Below, piece by piece: positions 1 to 11,865 of a stretch of 64,000 nucleotides of DNA. The stretch comes from Stercorarius parasiticus. Taxonomy: Eukaryota; Chordata; Aves; Charadriiformes; Stercorariidae. The notes under the pieces were generated by a model that ran no database searches, had not been told where the DNA came from, and saw only the letters and a list, made by a program, of their open reading frames with translations. The position numbers and the translations under genes are program-made. The stretch covers positions 225,140 through 289,139 of the forward strand of contig VWZL01001363.1 in the NCBI GenBank assembly GCA_013396915.1, read 5' to 3'. Within the stretch, counting starts at the first letter, position 1, and the number at the start of each line of letters is the position of its first letter.

Positions 1-42
1 GGTGATCTCTAGAGGTCCCTTCCAACCCCTACTGTTCTGTTG
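1..42 (+). mobile_element. CR1 LINE, 3' end (cut by window start)
   Basis: The first bases read ggtgatctctagaggtccct followed by tccaacccctactgttctgt, the standard 3' end of avian CR1 in sense orientation. Only the last ~40 bases are visible; the body lies upstream of the window. Confidence 0.85.
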
Positions 43-2760
43 TCACGTCTTTTCTCTGGCCTCTGTGCTCATCCCATCCTGCCCTGCTTGCTGGCGCTCT
101 GCACCTCACCCAACTTCCAAAATGTAACATTAGTCCTCCCATACACTGCTTCTCCACAGCCGGCCCTTCCAGATACAGCTTTGACTTACAGTAAAACAAA
201 TCTGGAGAGAAAGCATTTAACTGCCTTGATTTAGTCTATATCCCAAAGACTATTTGTAAAACAAATAGTTCCTTTTCTCTACAGTAGTAGAGAAGTTTTA
301 TTGAGGAGTGAGAAATTATTATACTTCAAATGACAGATAGAATTTCAAATCACAAACTAAATCTCATCATAAATGCTTCAATTTCAAATCTTCATATTGC
401 TTCTGCTGCACTGAGGGAGTCATAAGCTTGTGTGCTGTCTGCTACAGCTCCATACAATACGTAAGGGAGCCCAGAAAAGCACCATATTATATTATTATGC
501 AACGTGCAGCCACTAGATTTCATTAAACTGTGGCTGGTAGATTGGTCTCCAAAAATAAATCCTTTCTTCCCTATGGACGTTTACAAATTGTGACAAAATG
601 CCTCCTGATTTCACCTTTGATAAGATAAATGGAAGGAGATATTTAAACTTATTAGGCATGACCACCTACTGTGGCCTGTATAGGCTACCTTCACTTAGTA
701 AGTTTATAGGTTGGATTAGTGAGGATGGTCATAATTATAGTGTCCTGTCTGCAAAAAGGATGATCAATGTCCCTGCTTCCAGCTACTATGCTAGAGAAAT
801 TAAAAACAATCAAAAATGTTGGATAGATAACATCGCAGGAGGACTGATCTTCTTAAGGACAGCTTAAAGACTGAAGTCTTTCTGGAGGAAAGACTAACAT
901 CTTATGTAGACTCTCATTTTCCTCTTTCTGATCTCTGCCTGCTTGGGAGACACACGCTCTTTCAGGAGCCTGCAGAGACTAAAGTCTCACACTGACCAAA
1001 ACCTGCTAATGTCTTGCAGCGGTTTTCCTACTGCTGTCTTTTTTGATTGCTGCATTCTTATGAGGCTGGTAAGGAAATACAAAACATCCAGTGTCCTGTG
1101 TCTACCGCTGACGGATTCTTCATCTCAATGACAATGCTACCTCATCATACCAGAGCTTTAATTTTTCCTGTGTTTGCCCCCATTTATTTAAACAAAAGGA
1201 TATGGAAGTAGCAAATTTTGGCAGAAAGTTTGCAAACCATACATTTTGAAAAAAAAACCCCATAAATATTAGTTTATAATAGTAATATTAGTTATCTTTT
1301 CTCTATAGCTTAGATTGACTTTTCTTGAAGCTAGATAGTTCTCGGCTGTCAACTGATTTCAGGCTGTCTCACTGATTTGGAAGCCTAATAAATTTTAAAC
1401 TTAAATCAGTTATGTTTTGAAGTTGGGATCTGCAATGAACTAACAGCAATTTACTTACGCTCTTAATTCAGCTAATTGTATTCATGCTTTGTGTACAATA
1501 TCAGTGGGATGTTGGGTATAACGACGATGGATGTGGCAGCTTGAAGATGCATTTGGGGATCACTTGATGGCTGAACAAACATCTGTGATTCTTGAGCGTA
1601 TGAGAATATCCAGCGGTAACAGGAACACTTTATGCTATTCTTAATTGAACATTAAGACCTTTACTCCAAGAGGATACTGAGTTCTGGTTTATCCATTCAG
1701 CAAAGAAGCTGCAAAGCATTCAGAGTTTAAAAACAAAAAACCAAACCCCCAAAATCAATAAAAATCAATAAGAATGATGTGGCATTTGGAAAAACAACCT
1801 TAACATGAAAGACGAGGAAAGTCTATTTATTGTATTGAAGAGTTGCTTAAGAACTGACCTGATCACAGCCCGGGGCAGGATTGTGTTGGAGACGGCTGTG
1901 CAGTGTAGAATTGGCTGTAAACAAGCAGGGAAGAAGCTCCTGCTTTCCAAAACAGCTGCTGCCCCCTCGGTGACTGTCTCTTTAACTTACAGACAGGTGT
2001 TGATTTGGTAGGAAATACACAACTTTAACAAAATCCAATAAGAAAATTATTTCATACTGTTGTTTTGATAGGAGTCAGAGGATTTATAGGCTACAGGCAG
2101 CATAAGCAGGTAACAGGCATGTAGTGTTAAACAGTATGTTTCTACCACTGAAAGATTAAAAACAGAATTACAAGTGATTACTGAAATTAAGCAGCATCCT
2201 CTGAGATGTCTGTCGTCTTAATTGAAGTGCCATTGTGAAGAAATTGTCTTTTTACAATAACGTAATTTTTTAATACATGGAAAGGGTATGCTCATGTAAC
2301 AATGTCACAAATTCAGCTTAATGATTAGGAAAACAGAAACTTCCTAAAGTTCTGGTTCTGATAAGGAACAAAAAACCGAAAACCTGCGAGATCAGCAACC
2401 CAAAACTCAACCTCTAGCAAATAAATTATGCGTAACAGAACATCCAGTTGTTGTCTGGAAAACACTGCAGAAACTTAATTTGATGCTTAATTAATAAATC
2501 TTTCTGGTTGTATTCAGTCATCTCAGCCTACTGCAGAGAAAAAAAAAGTTTTTATTTGTTAGCCACAGAGAGACAGCACAGCCTTAAGAGCGCTCACTGA
2601 ATTTCCACCTCGTGTATCATGAAAAGAATTATTTATAAACTTCTGATCAACTATACCTGAATAAACAGAGGTGGCATCAATAATGCCAAATACCCACGGA
2701 CAAGACTTTTCATGGTGATTTGATGATTCTTAAATCAGAAAAAAATGGAATTGAAATGAT
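43..2760. other. Intronic stretch with no recognised gene or repeat
   Basis: AT-rich sequence with short A runs (about 1247-1262 and 1734-1760). ORFs of 60-90 codons occur at 598-867, 943-1131 and 1765-2011 on either strand, but they show no family resemblance, no splice context and no codon bias, so I treat them as chance. Nothing else stands out. Confidence 0.6.
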
Positions 2761-3125
2761 CAGTCTGGAAAAAAGACGACTGAGGGGGATCTTATCAACA
2801 CTTATAAATACTTAAAGGGTGGGTGTCAGGGGGATGGGGCCAGGCTCTTTTCAGTGGTGCCTGGCAACAGGACGAGAGGTAATGGGCACAAACTTGAGCA
2901 TAGGAAGTTCCACCTAAACATGAGGAGGAACTTCTTTACTTTGAGGGTGGCAGAGCACTGGAACAGGCTGCCCAGAGAGGTGGTGGAGTCTCCGTCTCTG
3001 GAGACATTCAAAACCCGCCTGGACACCTTCCTGTGCAACCTGCTCTGGGTGACCCTGCTCTGGCAGGGGGCTTGGACTAGATGATCTCCAGAGGTCCCTT
3101 CCAACCCCGACCATTCTGTGATTAT
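2761..3125 (+). mobile_element. CR1 LINE, 5'-truncated 3' fragment
   Basis: Sense-strand CR1. It begins at cagtctggaaaaaagacgac, passes through gaggaacttctttactttga and cactggaacaggctgcccag, and ends gaggtcccttccaaccccga plus ccattctgtgatt. The 5' truncation to ~365 bases is the usual result of incomplete target-primed reverse transcription. The landmark blocks are well preserved, so it is one of the younger copies here. ORFs at 2826-3143 on the two strands are only readings of this repeat. Confidence 0.95.
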
Positions 3126-3335
3126 TCCACTCTGAATTTTCAAGGCTGGGTCCCAGCCTTGAAATGCTGTATTAGTAAAAAACTAAACAGATACACTGTA
3201 ACCCAAATTGTATCAGGGGAGAGGTCCAAATTTCCCTGTTTATGGCAGCAAATTTTTCCTTTGTGATATTTGGTATTAAAATTATTTGATTGAAGATAGG
3301 GCATGTTTGAGTAAGATCTGTCCTCAATGTATATA

Positions 3336-3508
3336 AGATCATAGCATCGCCTAGGCTGGAAGGGACGTTTCAGATCATCAAGTCCAACCATCAGCCTAAC
3401 ACTGCCAAGTCCACTACTAAACCATGTCCCTGAGCACCATGTTTACCTGTCTTTTAAATACCTCCAGGGATGGCCATTCCACCACCTCCCTGGGCAGCCT
3501 GCTAATGG
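3336..3508 (-). mobile_element. CR1 LINE fragment, reverse orientation
   Basis: Antisense CR1 starting at its 3' end (agatcatagcatcgcctagg), then ggaagggacgtttcagatca, the actgccaagtccactactaa block, the tacctccagggatggccatt block, and ggcagcct. Its 3' end faces the 3' end of the sense copy 210 bases upstream, so the two are tail to tail. It is from a different CR1 subfamily than the 2761-3125 copy, judging by the 'ctgccaagtccac' block. Confidence 0.92.
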
Positions 3509-4770
3509 TATCTTTGGGACAGTAAAGCACATCTGTGACAGAAATTCTCAGAAGTAAAGCTTAGAAGCCTGTGGAGCCAGTAAGGGGCTACATTTTGAAT
3601 GAATGTGTGGAATGGAAATGAGTCAATTTGGGAGAAAAAAATGTTCTTTTTAAATAATCCAGGACCATAGTTAAAGAATCAAAATCTGAGTTGGAATATA
3701 TTCTGCATAAACCTACATAAACTCTCTCCAACCCTTTTTTGTGTGTTTAGGCAAATGATGTACTTCTTCCCTGTTGGAATGAGGTCAGAAAAAATTTCAG
3801 AAAAATGTCTTTCAAGTAGACTGTTATGAGGTGGGGAGGAAGGAGAGCAGGCGCCTCCTGCTGCAATCACATTTGTTATGACCTGTAGGTGGTTTGCCTT
3901 GTTCCCAACCAGCGGGCACAGGGACACCGTGGTGGGGATCAGGCTTTGGGAGCGGGACAGGCTTCCTGGCTGCTACACAGCACCACAGCTGTTAGGGTTT
4001 GGCTTGGGAGCCTGCGCTGGTGTTGTGAGAAACAGAAATGGAAAAAAATAATGCAGATGGCTTTTATCTACAGTAATGAAAACATCTTAAGTTTGTCCAC
4101 TGTTTCCATGGTGACCATGCCATCATATAGTCTCCCTGGGTAACAGGCAGGAGGAGGAGAACGCTCAGAGTCTTGAAATATATAAACCAGCATATTCTTA
4201 TGAGAAATTGTTTTGCTCAAAAAGCAAATAGATAAGGGTGTTTTGGAGAACTGCATCTGTGCTTGCGCTTCTACAATCTCACAATGCCAGTGGCTCTATT
4301 GATGGGACTGTCAGCTATTCAGGAAGCCGTGTATGAGAAGTAGGACCCGATCGCATCAGGTGGAATTATTCAGAGGCTTGTGACACCTGGATAAAAGGCT
4401 AATCTGCACATTACATCCTTTCTGGTTTTGGGTGTAGTCCATGCATATGCTCAAACGGGGTGACTGTGAACCACCTGCATTGGAGGTTTCTCTGTGCTTT
4501 TTGTCAGTGTATACTCAAAAGATACCCACTCTTTTCTCATGCTGATAAATTATTTTGTAATAATGTTTGGTTTCATTTTTGTGTTTTAAACAACAACAAC
4601 CAAAATGAATAGTGTATCTTCTGCTGGCAGGACTGGACCTGGGCGGCAGGGGAGAGCTGCTTGTGGGCTGGATGCCGGGCAGCTGCACTCTGAGCCAGGG
4701 AGAAGATCCTTCTGCTGGAAAGGCAAGCTGCACACTGTGCTGCTCTTGGAAAAGGGTGAAGCTGGGGAAT
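3509..4770. other. Intronic stretch between CR1 copies
   Basis: No recognised gene, RNA or repeat. The ORFs at 3679-3927, 3889-4143, 4068-4256 and 4612-4821 overlap on opposite strands and resemble nothing I know. A mildly GC-rich patch at about 4615-4760 runs directly into the next CR1. Confidence 0.55.
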
Positions 4771-5204
4771 AACAGAATCATAGAATGGTTCGTGTTGGAA
4801 GGGACCTTAAAGATCATCTAGTTCCAGCCCCCCTGCCACGGGCAGGGACACCTCCCACTAGACCAGGCTGCTCAAAGCCCCATCCAGCCTGGCCTTGAAC
4901 ACTTCTAGGGAAGGGGCATCCACAGCTTCCCTGGGCAACCTGTTCCAGTGCCTCACCACCCTCACAGTAAAGAATTTCTTCCTAATAGCTAATCTAAATC
5001 TCCCCTCTTTCAGTTTAAAAACATTACTCCTCATCCTATTGCTCTACTCCCTGATAAAAGTCCCTCCCCAGGGAGGCCCCCTGTAGGGGGGGTCTCTGTA
5101 GGCCCCCTTTAGGCACTGGAAGGCCGCTATAAGGTCTCCCCGGAGCCTTCTCTTCTCCAGGCTGAAAAACCCCAACTCTCTCAGCCTGTCTTCATAGGAG
5201 ACTC
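4771..5204 (-). mobile_element. CR1 LINE fragment, reverse orientation, with internal C/G insertion
   Basis: Antisense CR1 reading from the 3' end (aacagaatcatagaatggtt), through gaccaggctgctcaaagccc, cctgggcaacctgttccagt and cagtaaagaatttcttccta, to cccaactctctcagcctgtc. About 434 bases are kept. Around 5070-5105 it departs from the family pattern: a GGAGGCCCCCTGTAGGGGGG stretch containing a 6-bp inverted repeat interrupts the usual 'ccctccccag...gtaggcccccttt' block. The minus-strand ORF 5044-5439 is partly this repeat read in its own sense. Confidence 0.95.
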
Positions 5205-6099
5205 TGGGGGTGCCTGAGTGGGGGCCATGGAGGAGCAGACGTACACGGCAAGCCAAGCAAGGAGCTTTGCCCACAGGGGCAGAGCAGCACAGGCTGGACT
5301 CAGGGGTTTCCACCTTGTGACCCCAGATTGGCTTCAGTTGTACTGCTGTGTGCCCATGTTGCCTCAATTCCTTGACAGTCCTGTCTCTTTCTCCCTTTTT
5401 CTTGCAGTTAGATGTGGGAGGGGTGGGGGCTATGACCAAACCTTATTCCATATGATTATCAATTTGTTATTTTTCTTTTTGACTTTGGTTACTCTCTGCC
5501 CTGGCTTGCCCTTGTAGGTGGCAGGTCAGGTGGCCCAGTTCCTGGGCACAAGGCGTTCCTATTCAGTTGGGAGTCCAGAAGGACACTCCGTGAATATGTG
5601 AAAGACTGGTTTTCATTTACACAAAATTATATTATTCATACATAAATATGCAGTGCATATTTATTGTCTGCCAGACATATGTACTGTATCTAATAGATCC
5701 TGTACAGAAATAGTAAATTTTTGCCTTTGAAAGACAAACTCCCTTGTGCTTCTTACAAAGCTAAGGCATACAAAGGTGGACATGGGAATCCACAACTCCA
5801 GCAACTCAAACAAGAGTACTATGGATCCAGTGGCCACTGTTGACTGGGGATGAAATGGTTTTACATTCTGTTATCCTGAAAATCTTGTTTATGGGCAAAG
5901 AGGAAGCATATAAGTAAGCAAATAAGCATGTACTTAAAGCCAAGTGTTCATTCTTAATGTAATTGAAATATTAAGAGTCCAATTATTATTAGTTGTAGGA
6001 AAAGCAAGACTAATAATGCCATTAAAATTTTTACACACAAACCTCTTAGTTTCTTCCCCTTTCCTGATGTTATGCTCACTCATCCGCTGCTTCTCTGGA
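5205..6099. other. Intronic stretch with no recognised feature
   Basis: The first ~320 bases are GC-richer (5205-5440) and may include unrecognised repeat sequence. The rest is ordinary AT-rich intron with no gene, RNA or clear repeat. Confidence 0.5.
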
Positions 6100-6620
6100 T
6101 CCTGAAGTTGCACAATCGGGTTGGTCCAGCAGCATCTACTGTTGGTAAACCCATGCTGACTCTTTCTAATCACCTGTTCCTTCACGTGCCCAGAAATGTG
6201 TTCCAAGAGGACTCACTCCATTATTTTCTCAGGCCTAGGGTCTGTACTTTGCTTTTTCACTCCCTTCAGGATCTTTCAGGGTCACAATAGCCAATACCAC
6301 CGTTGATTATCACATGCTGACCTAGTTGTTTCCTTGTTAGTGAACAGCAGATCCAGCTGTCCATCATGTCTAGTTAGCCCATCCTGTACCTATATCAACA
6401 AGTTGTCACTGACACCCTCAAAAAAACCTTCTCAACTACTTGTGTCCTGCCATCTTGCCCTTCTAGCAGATGTCAGGGCAGTTATCGTCCCCTATGAGAA
6501 TGAGGGTCTGATGCAGAGGCTTCCTCAAGTTGTTTAAAAATGGCTTCATTGACTTCCTCACTTTGATTGTGTGATACAGTGCATACAATCTGTAAACTGC
6601 AAACACCCACAGCAGCCGGC
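6100..6620 (-). pseudogene. CR1 LINE ORF2 remnant (endonuclease and reverse transcriptase pieces joined by a deletion)
   Basis: Read on the minus strand, about 6610-6260 gives endonuclease-type residues such as NQSEEVNEAIFKQLEEASAS, equivalent to the NQ-EEVDEAF-KQLEEAS block of CR1 ORF2, followed by degraded positions of the D-N-P-DICW region. After about 6235 the same strand jumps to the reverse-transcriptase region: EHISGHVKEQVIRKSQHGFT, matching the CR1 segment that normally follows 'YRPVSLTSIPEKMMEQ'. The several hundred bases that normally separate the two blocks are missing, so this is an internally deleted, frame-broken copy. It is one of the few places here that preserves the CR1 coding body rather than only its 3' end. 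It cannot make a working enzyme. Confidence 0.85.
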
Positions 6621-9600
6621 AGCTTGAGTGGCATCCCAGGGTCTCTGCGCACCCTTCCTCTAGCAGTAGGCTTCAGGATGGGACTTCCTCCTCTGCTCTC
6701 CATGACAGGCTTCTTCTCACGAGACTATGATTACATCCTTGCTTGTGAAGAACTCCTGTACTGCCCTTGTGGGAACTGGCGGTGAGGTATTGGCTGCTGT
6801 GTGGTGAAGCTTCCCCAGCAGGTCCTGTCTTCTGAAGCAATTGGTCCCACTCATCTGGATGCTCCCTGCAGTCCCAAAGCTTGATCCTGAGTTAACACCT
6901 CTCAGGTGCAATCCTTCCCCTTGAGTGTGGGGTGTATTCCTGGTTGTGTGGCAAGTAAGCTGGTCTAGCAGTACTGAAACTCATGTTTTTCAGCCCGTCT
7001 CTATGCTCCAGAAAGCTGTGTAGAGCTGTTATCATTAACACTCCACCTGTTTTTTAATCTTTCTTTCCTGTCAGCTGCAGACTTCATCAACAGAGATTTT
7101 TTGTATTTGCTTTCAGGAGTGGGTCTGCCTTCTTGATGACCTTAATCAAAGTAGAGAGGTTTGAGATTTGGCAGACTGTTTGTGTCAAAGCATGACTTGA
7201 TTGATGGTGTAGCCAAGGCATGCTCATTACTCAAAAATGTTCTGTTGGAGGGTTGGATCCGCTTGTCTGCGTCCCAGGTACTTTCTGAGCACAGAAGTTG
7301 GTAGCTGGGAGTTTCTGAGAAGATGTTTGAGTATATATGACCTCTCACGTCCCCAGCCCAACCAACAGAGGAAAACTGAAAATGCAGAATTAAGGTACCA
7401 TTTAACATCAAGTCATCAGTGCAAAAAGCAACATAGACTGTGACATACCTAAGGACTTGGGGCAAAAGTGTGGATAGTAGAAAAGGTGTGAAAATTTTCA
7501 TAGGTGGAAAGGAAGATAGATGGTTTGTCCCCAGGTATTCTTTTGTGGTGCTTAAATTACTACCCGTCCTATTTTAGAGAATTATGGAGAGGAGAAAAGC
7601 TCCTTGCTGTGAGTCCACAGCAGGTGTTTTAGTGCTGAAAGCCTTGCAGTTGTGATGACTGTCTGTAGCTTGTTTTTAATCTCTCTCGGTGCAGGTCCTG
7701 TTACTATCACTCCTTTTTGTCTTATCTTCCTCATGATGATCACCAGTTTTTTTTTAGATGGGATGTTTGCTTTGTAGATTCTTACCTTGTGCTGTTTCAC
7801 AGCACGAGGTTACACTTCATTCCAGTTACATGGAAACGTCTCAGCCTCCCACCATGATTGTTTTCCTTTCGATATTTCTCCTTTAAGAGATCCCACAAAA
7901 TCAATTAAGAGAGAAGTAGGTTTTACCACCCACACTGGCAGGTGTGTCTGCTTGCAAGTGCAAAGCTGGGATTTTACTATTTTATCATGTTATAAAGTCA
8001 GATAGTACAGTTCAGGATTCTGATGCTAGTAAGCTAGTTGTAGTGCAAATAAAAATGGGAAAAGTTCAGCAAGCACTCGAAGACATCTTAAATTTCACTG
8101 GATTTTTTTTTTTCTACAGAAAAAAAGACCCTGGTGTTCAGTAACTAATAATATAATTGTGGAGAAAAGGAGTAGCCACAGTGTACTCTTTATTAAATGT
8201 GTAGAATCCAATTAGAAATGAGTTTTTCTGTGAAAAAAATAATTAATAAAGCCTGGTGTCCAGGAGATTTGGGTCCTCTCTTCCTCTTTCTGATCTCCGC
8301 GTGCACTGTGGTAAATATAATTTCAAGCTTTCTTTGTGTCCGCTCTGATTTTTGTCCCTGTTCAGCCTTTACAGCACTGCCAGCTACGTCGCATGCCCTG
8401 ATGCCTTGGGAAGAGGCAGCTGTGGCTAATGTGGAGTTTGTGTGTGGCCAGACAGCACCCACGTGCCGACCGCTTGGCAGATGACTGAGCTCCTGGTGCT
8501 GTCTCATCTTCCAAGTTAGAGGGCTCTAGTTTCCATCTTCCTCGGTACTTGGTCATTAGTTTTCATCCAACTTAAAAATATTCCTTTGGGACTTCAGAAA
8601 GGTGAAGGTGGATGAGAGAGGAAAGGAGAACGGTGGATAGGAGGAGAGGATGAATCCCTGGAGGTGCAGGCTAAAACCAGGTTGAAAACAACTGGTACGT
8701 TTGGGAAGTCGCTCAAGAAGCGAAAGAGCAAAGAGTAAGACATGGAGTTTCTTGCACCTTTACAATTCATTGCCTAGAGTTTAAAAAGAAGCTTTTCCTC
8801 ATCGTGCTTATTTGCTATAGGTAAGACAAACCCTCCCCATGTGTAATGCATTCGGTCTAGGGGAGAATCTGTGCTAAAACCTCTGTTAGGGATTGATGGA
8901 TTGATCCTCAGGGCAGGATTCGGAGCTTGCGTTTTTGGGAACAGGATGATCCTTTCTAGATTTCAGTTGCAGTCAGCACAAAGCCAGGATTCGTAAACAA
9001 TAACAGAAGCAATGAACAGTGTGGAGGAGGGAGAAATAGCACAAAAAGGAAAATCAAGCACATTGAAGTAGTGGTAAATGTTAAACTCATCGTTAAGTGA
9101 AAAGAAGAGTCACAACCCAACAGCTCAGGGTAATTCTTGAAATTAAGGAACCTGTTGAAAACTCCTGATAAGGCAGATTTGAAAAAATGAATGTGGAAAC
9201 AGATATAATTGTACTGTATGGATCCCAAAGGGTTAACAGGTATAAATGTGTTTCTAAAAATACACATTTATTAAGAATGTCAGTGGAGCTGCATGAGTTT
9301 TCACCAGGGCTGACTTCCTTTCATATTTATAAATCTTGCCTGCTTGCGTGGTCTCTAAAGCAATTTGAAATTCCTTATTTGCATATTTATTTCTTAACCT
9401 TAACGTAGCAATAAAATGTATAACCATCTCCATTTTATTATGCATCTCATGCTTGATTTTAAATTAAAGGAAAAGAACCAATTCATTAAACTGTAAGCTA
9501 CGACAACTGCAGGGATTTTTTTAAATGAATTTTCCAGTGAGTGAAATTGTTTGTTTCTGTGATTTTAACTGGAGCTATATTTTGATATGATCAAGAAACA

Positions 9601-11330
9601 TTTTAAGGGTTGTTTTTTTTTTTTCCTGTATATGTAAAGAACCAATATGAGATGTATACCAGGTTGTTCTGCATTTACAACAGAACATGAGTTTGCTTCT
9701 GCAAGAATTGCCATGTCAATACTTCATTATTAAATACTTCTATGAAACTGCTTTGTGACAGAGAACTCGCGTATGTCATTCCCCAGGATGAGGAGGTAGG
9801 GAAAGACTTCCCTCCATTTACAAATTCTTCTGAAATCATTCATGAATATTCTTTCACTTTGCAGGAGGAATGTGTGCTGTATGATGACAGCATGTCTATT
9901 CCGCCAACCAATCCTGTGATTATAACTGGAATTATAAATGAGATTTTTCTAGAACTAGATTATTATCAGAAGACAAGATAAGAGAAACATCTCCTCCCTC
10001 AATGAGATCTCAGTGCCCCTAAGAAAACTATATGACAACTATAGTAAGTGTAAAATGAAATAAATGCTAATATTGGCACCTATGTAATTCATCTGTATGA
10101 TCTCCGTATGGAAAACATCCACAAGAAATTCACAATTAATAATGCAGACATTTTGCACAGAAGGGAAGGCTCAGCGATTTGGGTGGTTTTCATGTTTGCA
10201 CTATATTGCGCTTACTCTCTTGGGGAAGAAAGAGAATTGTGTTTCAGTCTTCATGTATTTGAATCGTACAAATCACTTCAATATATAAATTGCTTTTCCA
10301 CATAAAGCATCACTTATTAGAATACTGTCTACATTAAAATTAAATGAATCAGTTTCAACTTTAACATTTATACAGTATTTTAGTGCTTTTAATATAACAA
10401 AAAAAGAAATTACATTCCACTGTTGTTTCTCAGTCTCCATTTCATCCACGCCCTCTTCTTGTGTCAAGCATATTGTTCTCCCTGAATGTCTTTGACTTTA
10501 GATTTCAGCTTGACGTGATTCAGAATTATTAATGTTACTGTACGTGAAAATGTGATGCTCTTCACGTACTTGGCTAGGTCTGATCTGCTTGATGTATCTA
10601 TATACTCTGAAAGATATTTCAGAATGATTGTTTAAAAAGGAAAGTAATTTCCCATCTTCAGGGTTGCAACGAAAATCGTTAGCTGTGATCTAAACATATT
10701 CTGTTCAAAGGTGGAATATTCAAGATGCTCAAAACAGAATGTGGAAATAAAAATTATCAGGAGTTTAAGTTCCTAATCTCATTTAATTCCATCTTGATGT
10801 AGCTGGCAAAGAAACAGGACTACTCTCTCCACCTTTTATTTTGTGGGATAAAAAGTCAGGCTCATTTAGCCTTCCCCTAAGATAGGCTTTCTATTCCCAT
10901 TATGATTTTAGAAGCTTTTCTCTGCATCTGTTGCACTATGAGTTAATTCATTCTTGAATGTTATGATTCGAGATGCACATAGTAGTCCTTCTTGGGTTAC
11001 CATCTATGTCTGGGAACATTTTGGTAGATAATTTTTAAAATTACATTTGATGCTTTCTCATCTAAATGTGATCAGTTGTTAAATTCAAATACTTTTCCCT
11101 CTGTTTCCAGCCAATGAGCTCCAAATTAAAGTGTGTAGTTCTGTTTTACCCATTTATGTGTATGTCCGAGTTCTGATAAATTTTAGTTTTTCATAATGTT
11201 TTCCTTTAAAGTTGTGATATTTTAGTGAGTATCTAGACTATTGAAATAGATGAAATAAGGCAGTTCAATTTTTTAAGGAAACTCACACATACTTTATATT
11301 ACATTGTGTGGTAGAAAACAAGAGCTTCTG
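6621..11330. other. Intronic stretch, mostly unique sequence
   Basis: About 6621-6940 is GC-richer and may be a further degraded 5' part of the CR1 at 6100-6620, but I could not match it. From 7 kb on the sequence is AT-rich with T runs (8102-8114, 9611-9624). Short ORFs at 7142-7501, 8193-8507, 8956-9267 and 9742-9981 are unrecognised. No RNA gene or promoter was seen. Confidence 0.5.
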
Positions 11331-11355
11331 CTCCTAGTGCAGGGCTGGTGCTGGT

Positions 11356-11377
11356 CTGCGTGGTGGAGCCCACGCAG
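11356..11377. repeat. GC-rich 8-bp perfect hairpin
   Basis: The arms ctgcgtgg (11356-11363) and ccacgcag (11370-11377) are exact reverse complements around a 6-base loop. The hairpin sits in a short GC-rich island (about 11330-11400) within AT-rich intron. No U run follows, so it is not terminator-like; its role is unknown. Confidence 0.6.
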
Positions 11378-11865
11378 AAACCTCAGCGGTGTCGGCTGAA
11401 AGATTAAAGGGTAAAACTCAAAACTGACAAAACGAAATCCCAACCGGCTTTCACCCTCTCTCGTTGTGCTCCTTCGTGCTTAGGGAAACCCTAAGCTGGA
11501 GGAATATGACTGAATAAAAAATTATTGTGATTACTGAAAGAACCTGGTATTTCCTTTTGCGAAGTGGACCTGTTAACTATAATGTAACTCAAGGAAGAAA
11601 GCGTAACTGATATATAAAAATGCTACCCCACATTTAGAAACCATTTTTAAAATAAGAAAGTAAAAAGTAATGTCCGCCTGTCTGTGCATGACACAGAGCT
11701 CCCTGGGTAGTGAGCCTCAAGGCACAAGAGGGAAACCCTGAAGTCACCTAGAAAGAAAAGCTTTTTTTGGAGCGCATAAATAGAGAGAGTATCCCGTGTC
11801 CACAGTAATGGGTTTCTCGGTAGGTTCTGCAGACTAAATAAATTACTGTTTACCTATATCTGCAA

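Noticed and set aside
2826..3143. ORFs of 66-105 codons on both strands
   Set aside because: They lie within the CR1 fragment at 2761-3125 and are chance readings of the non-coding 3' part of the repeat.
5044..5439. 131-codon minus-strand ORF
   Set aside because: Its C-terminal part is a CR1 ([20 protein letters not shown] is the translated CR1 3' region) and the rest is unrecognised sequence fused to it; not a gene.
918..8297. ttcctctttctgatctc shared at about 919-935 and 8281-8297
   Set aside because: A 17-base pyrimidine-rich match with unrelated flanks is expected by chance or low complexity.
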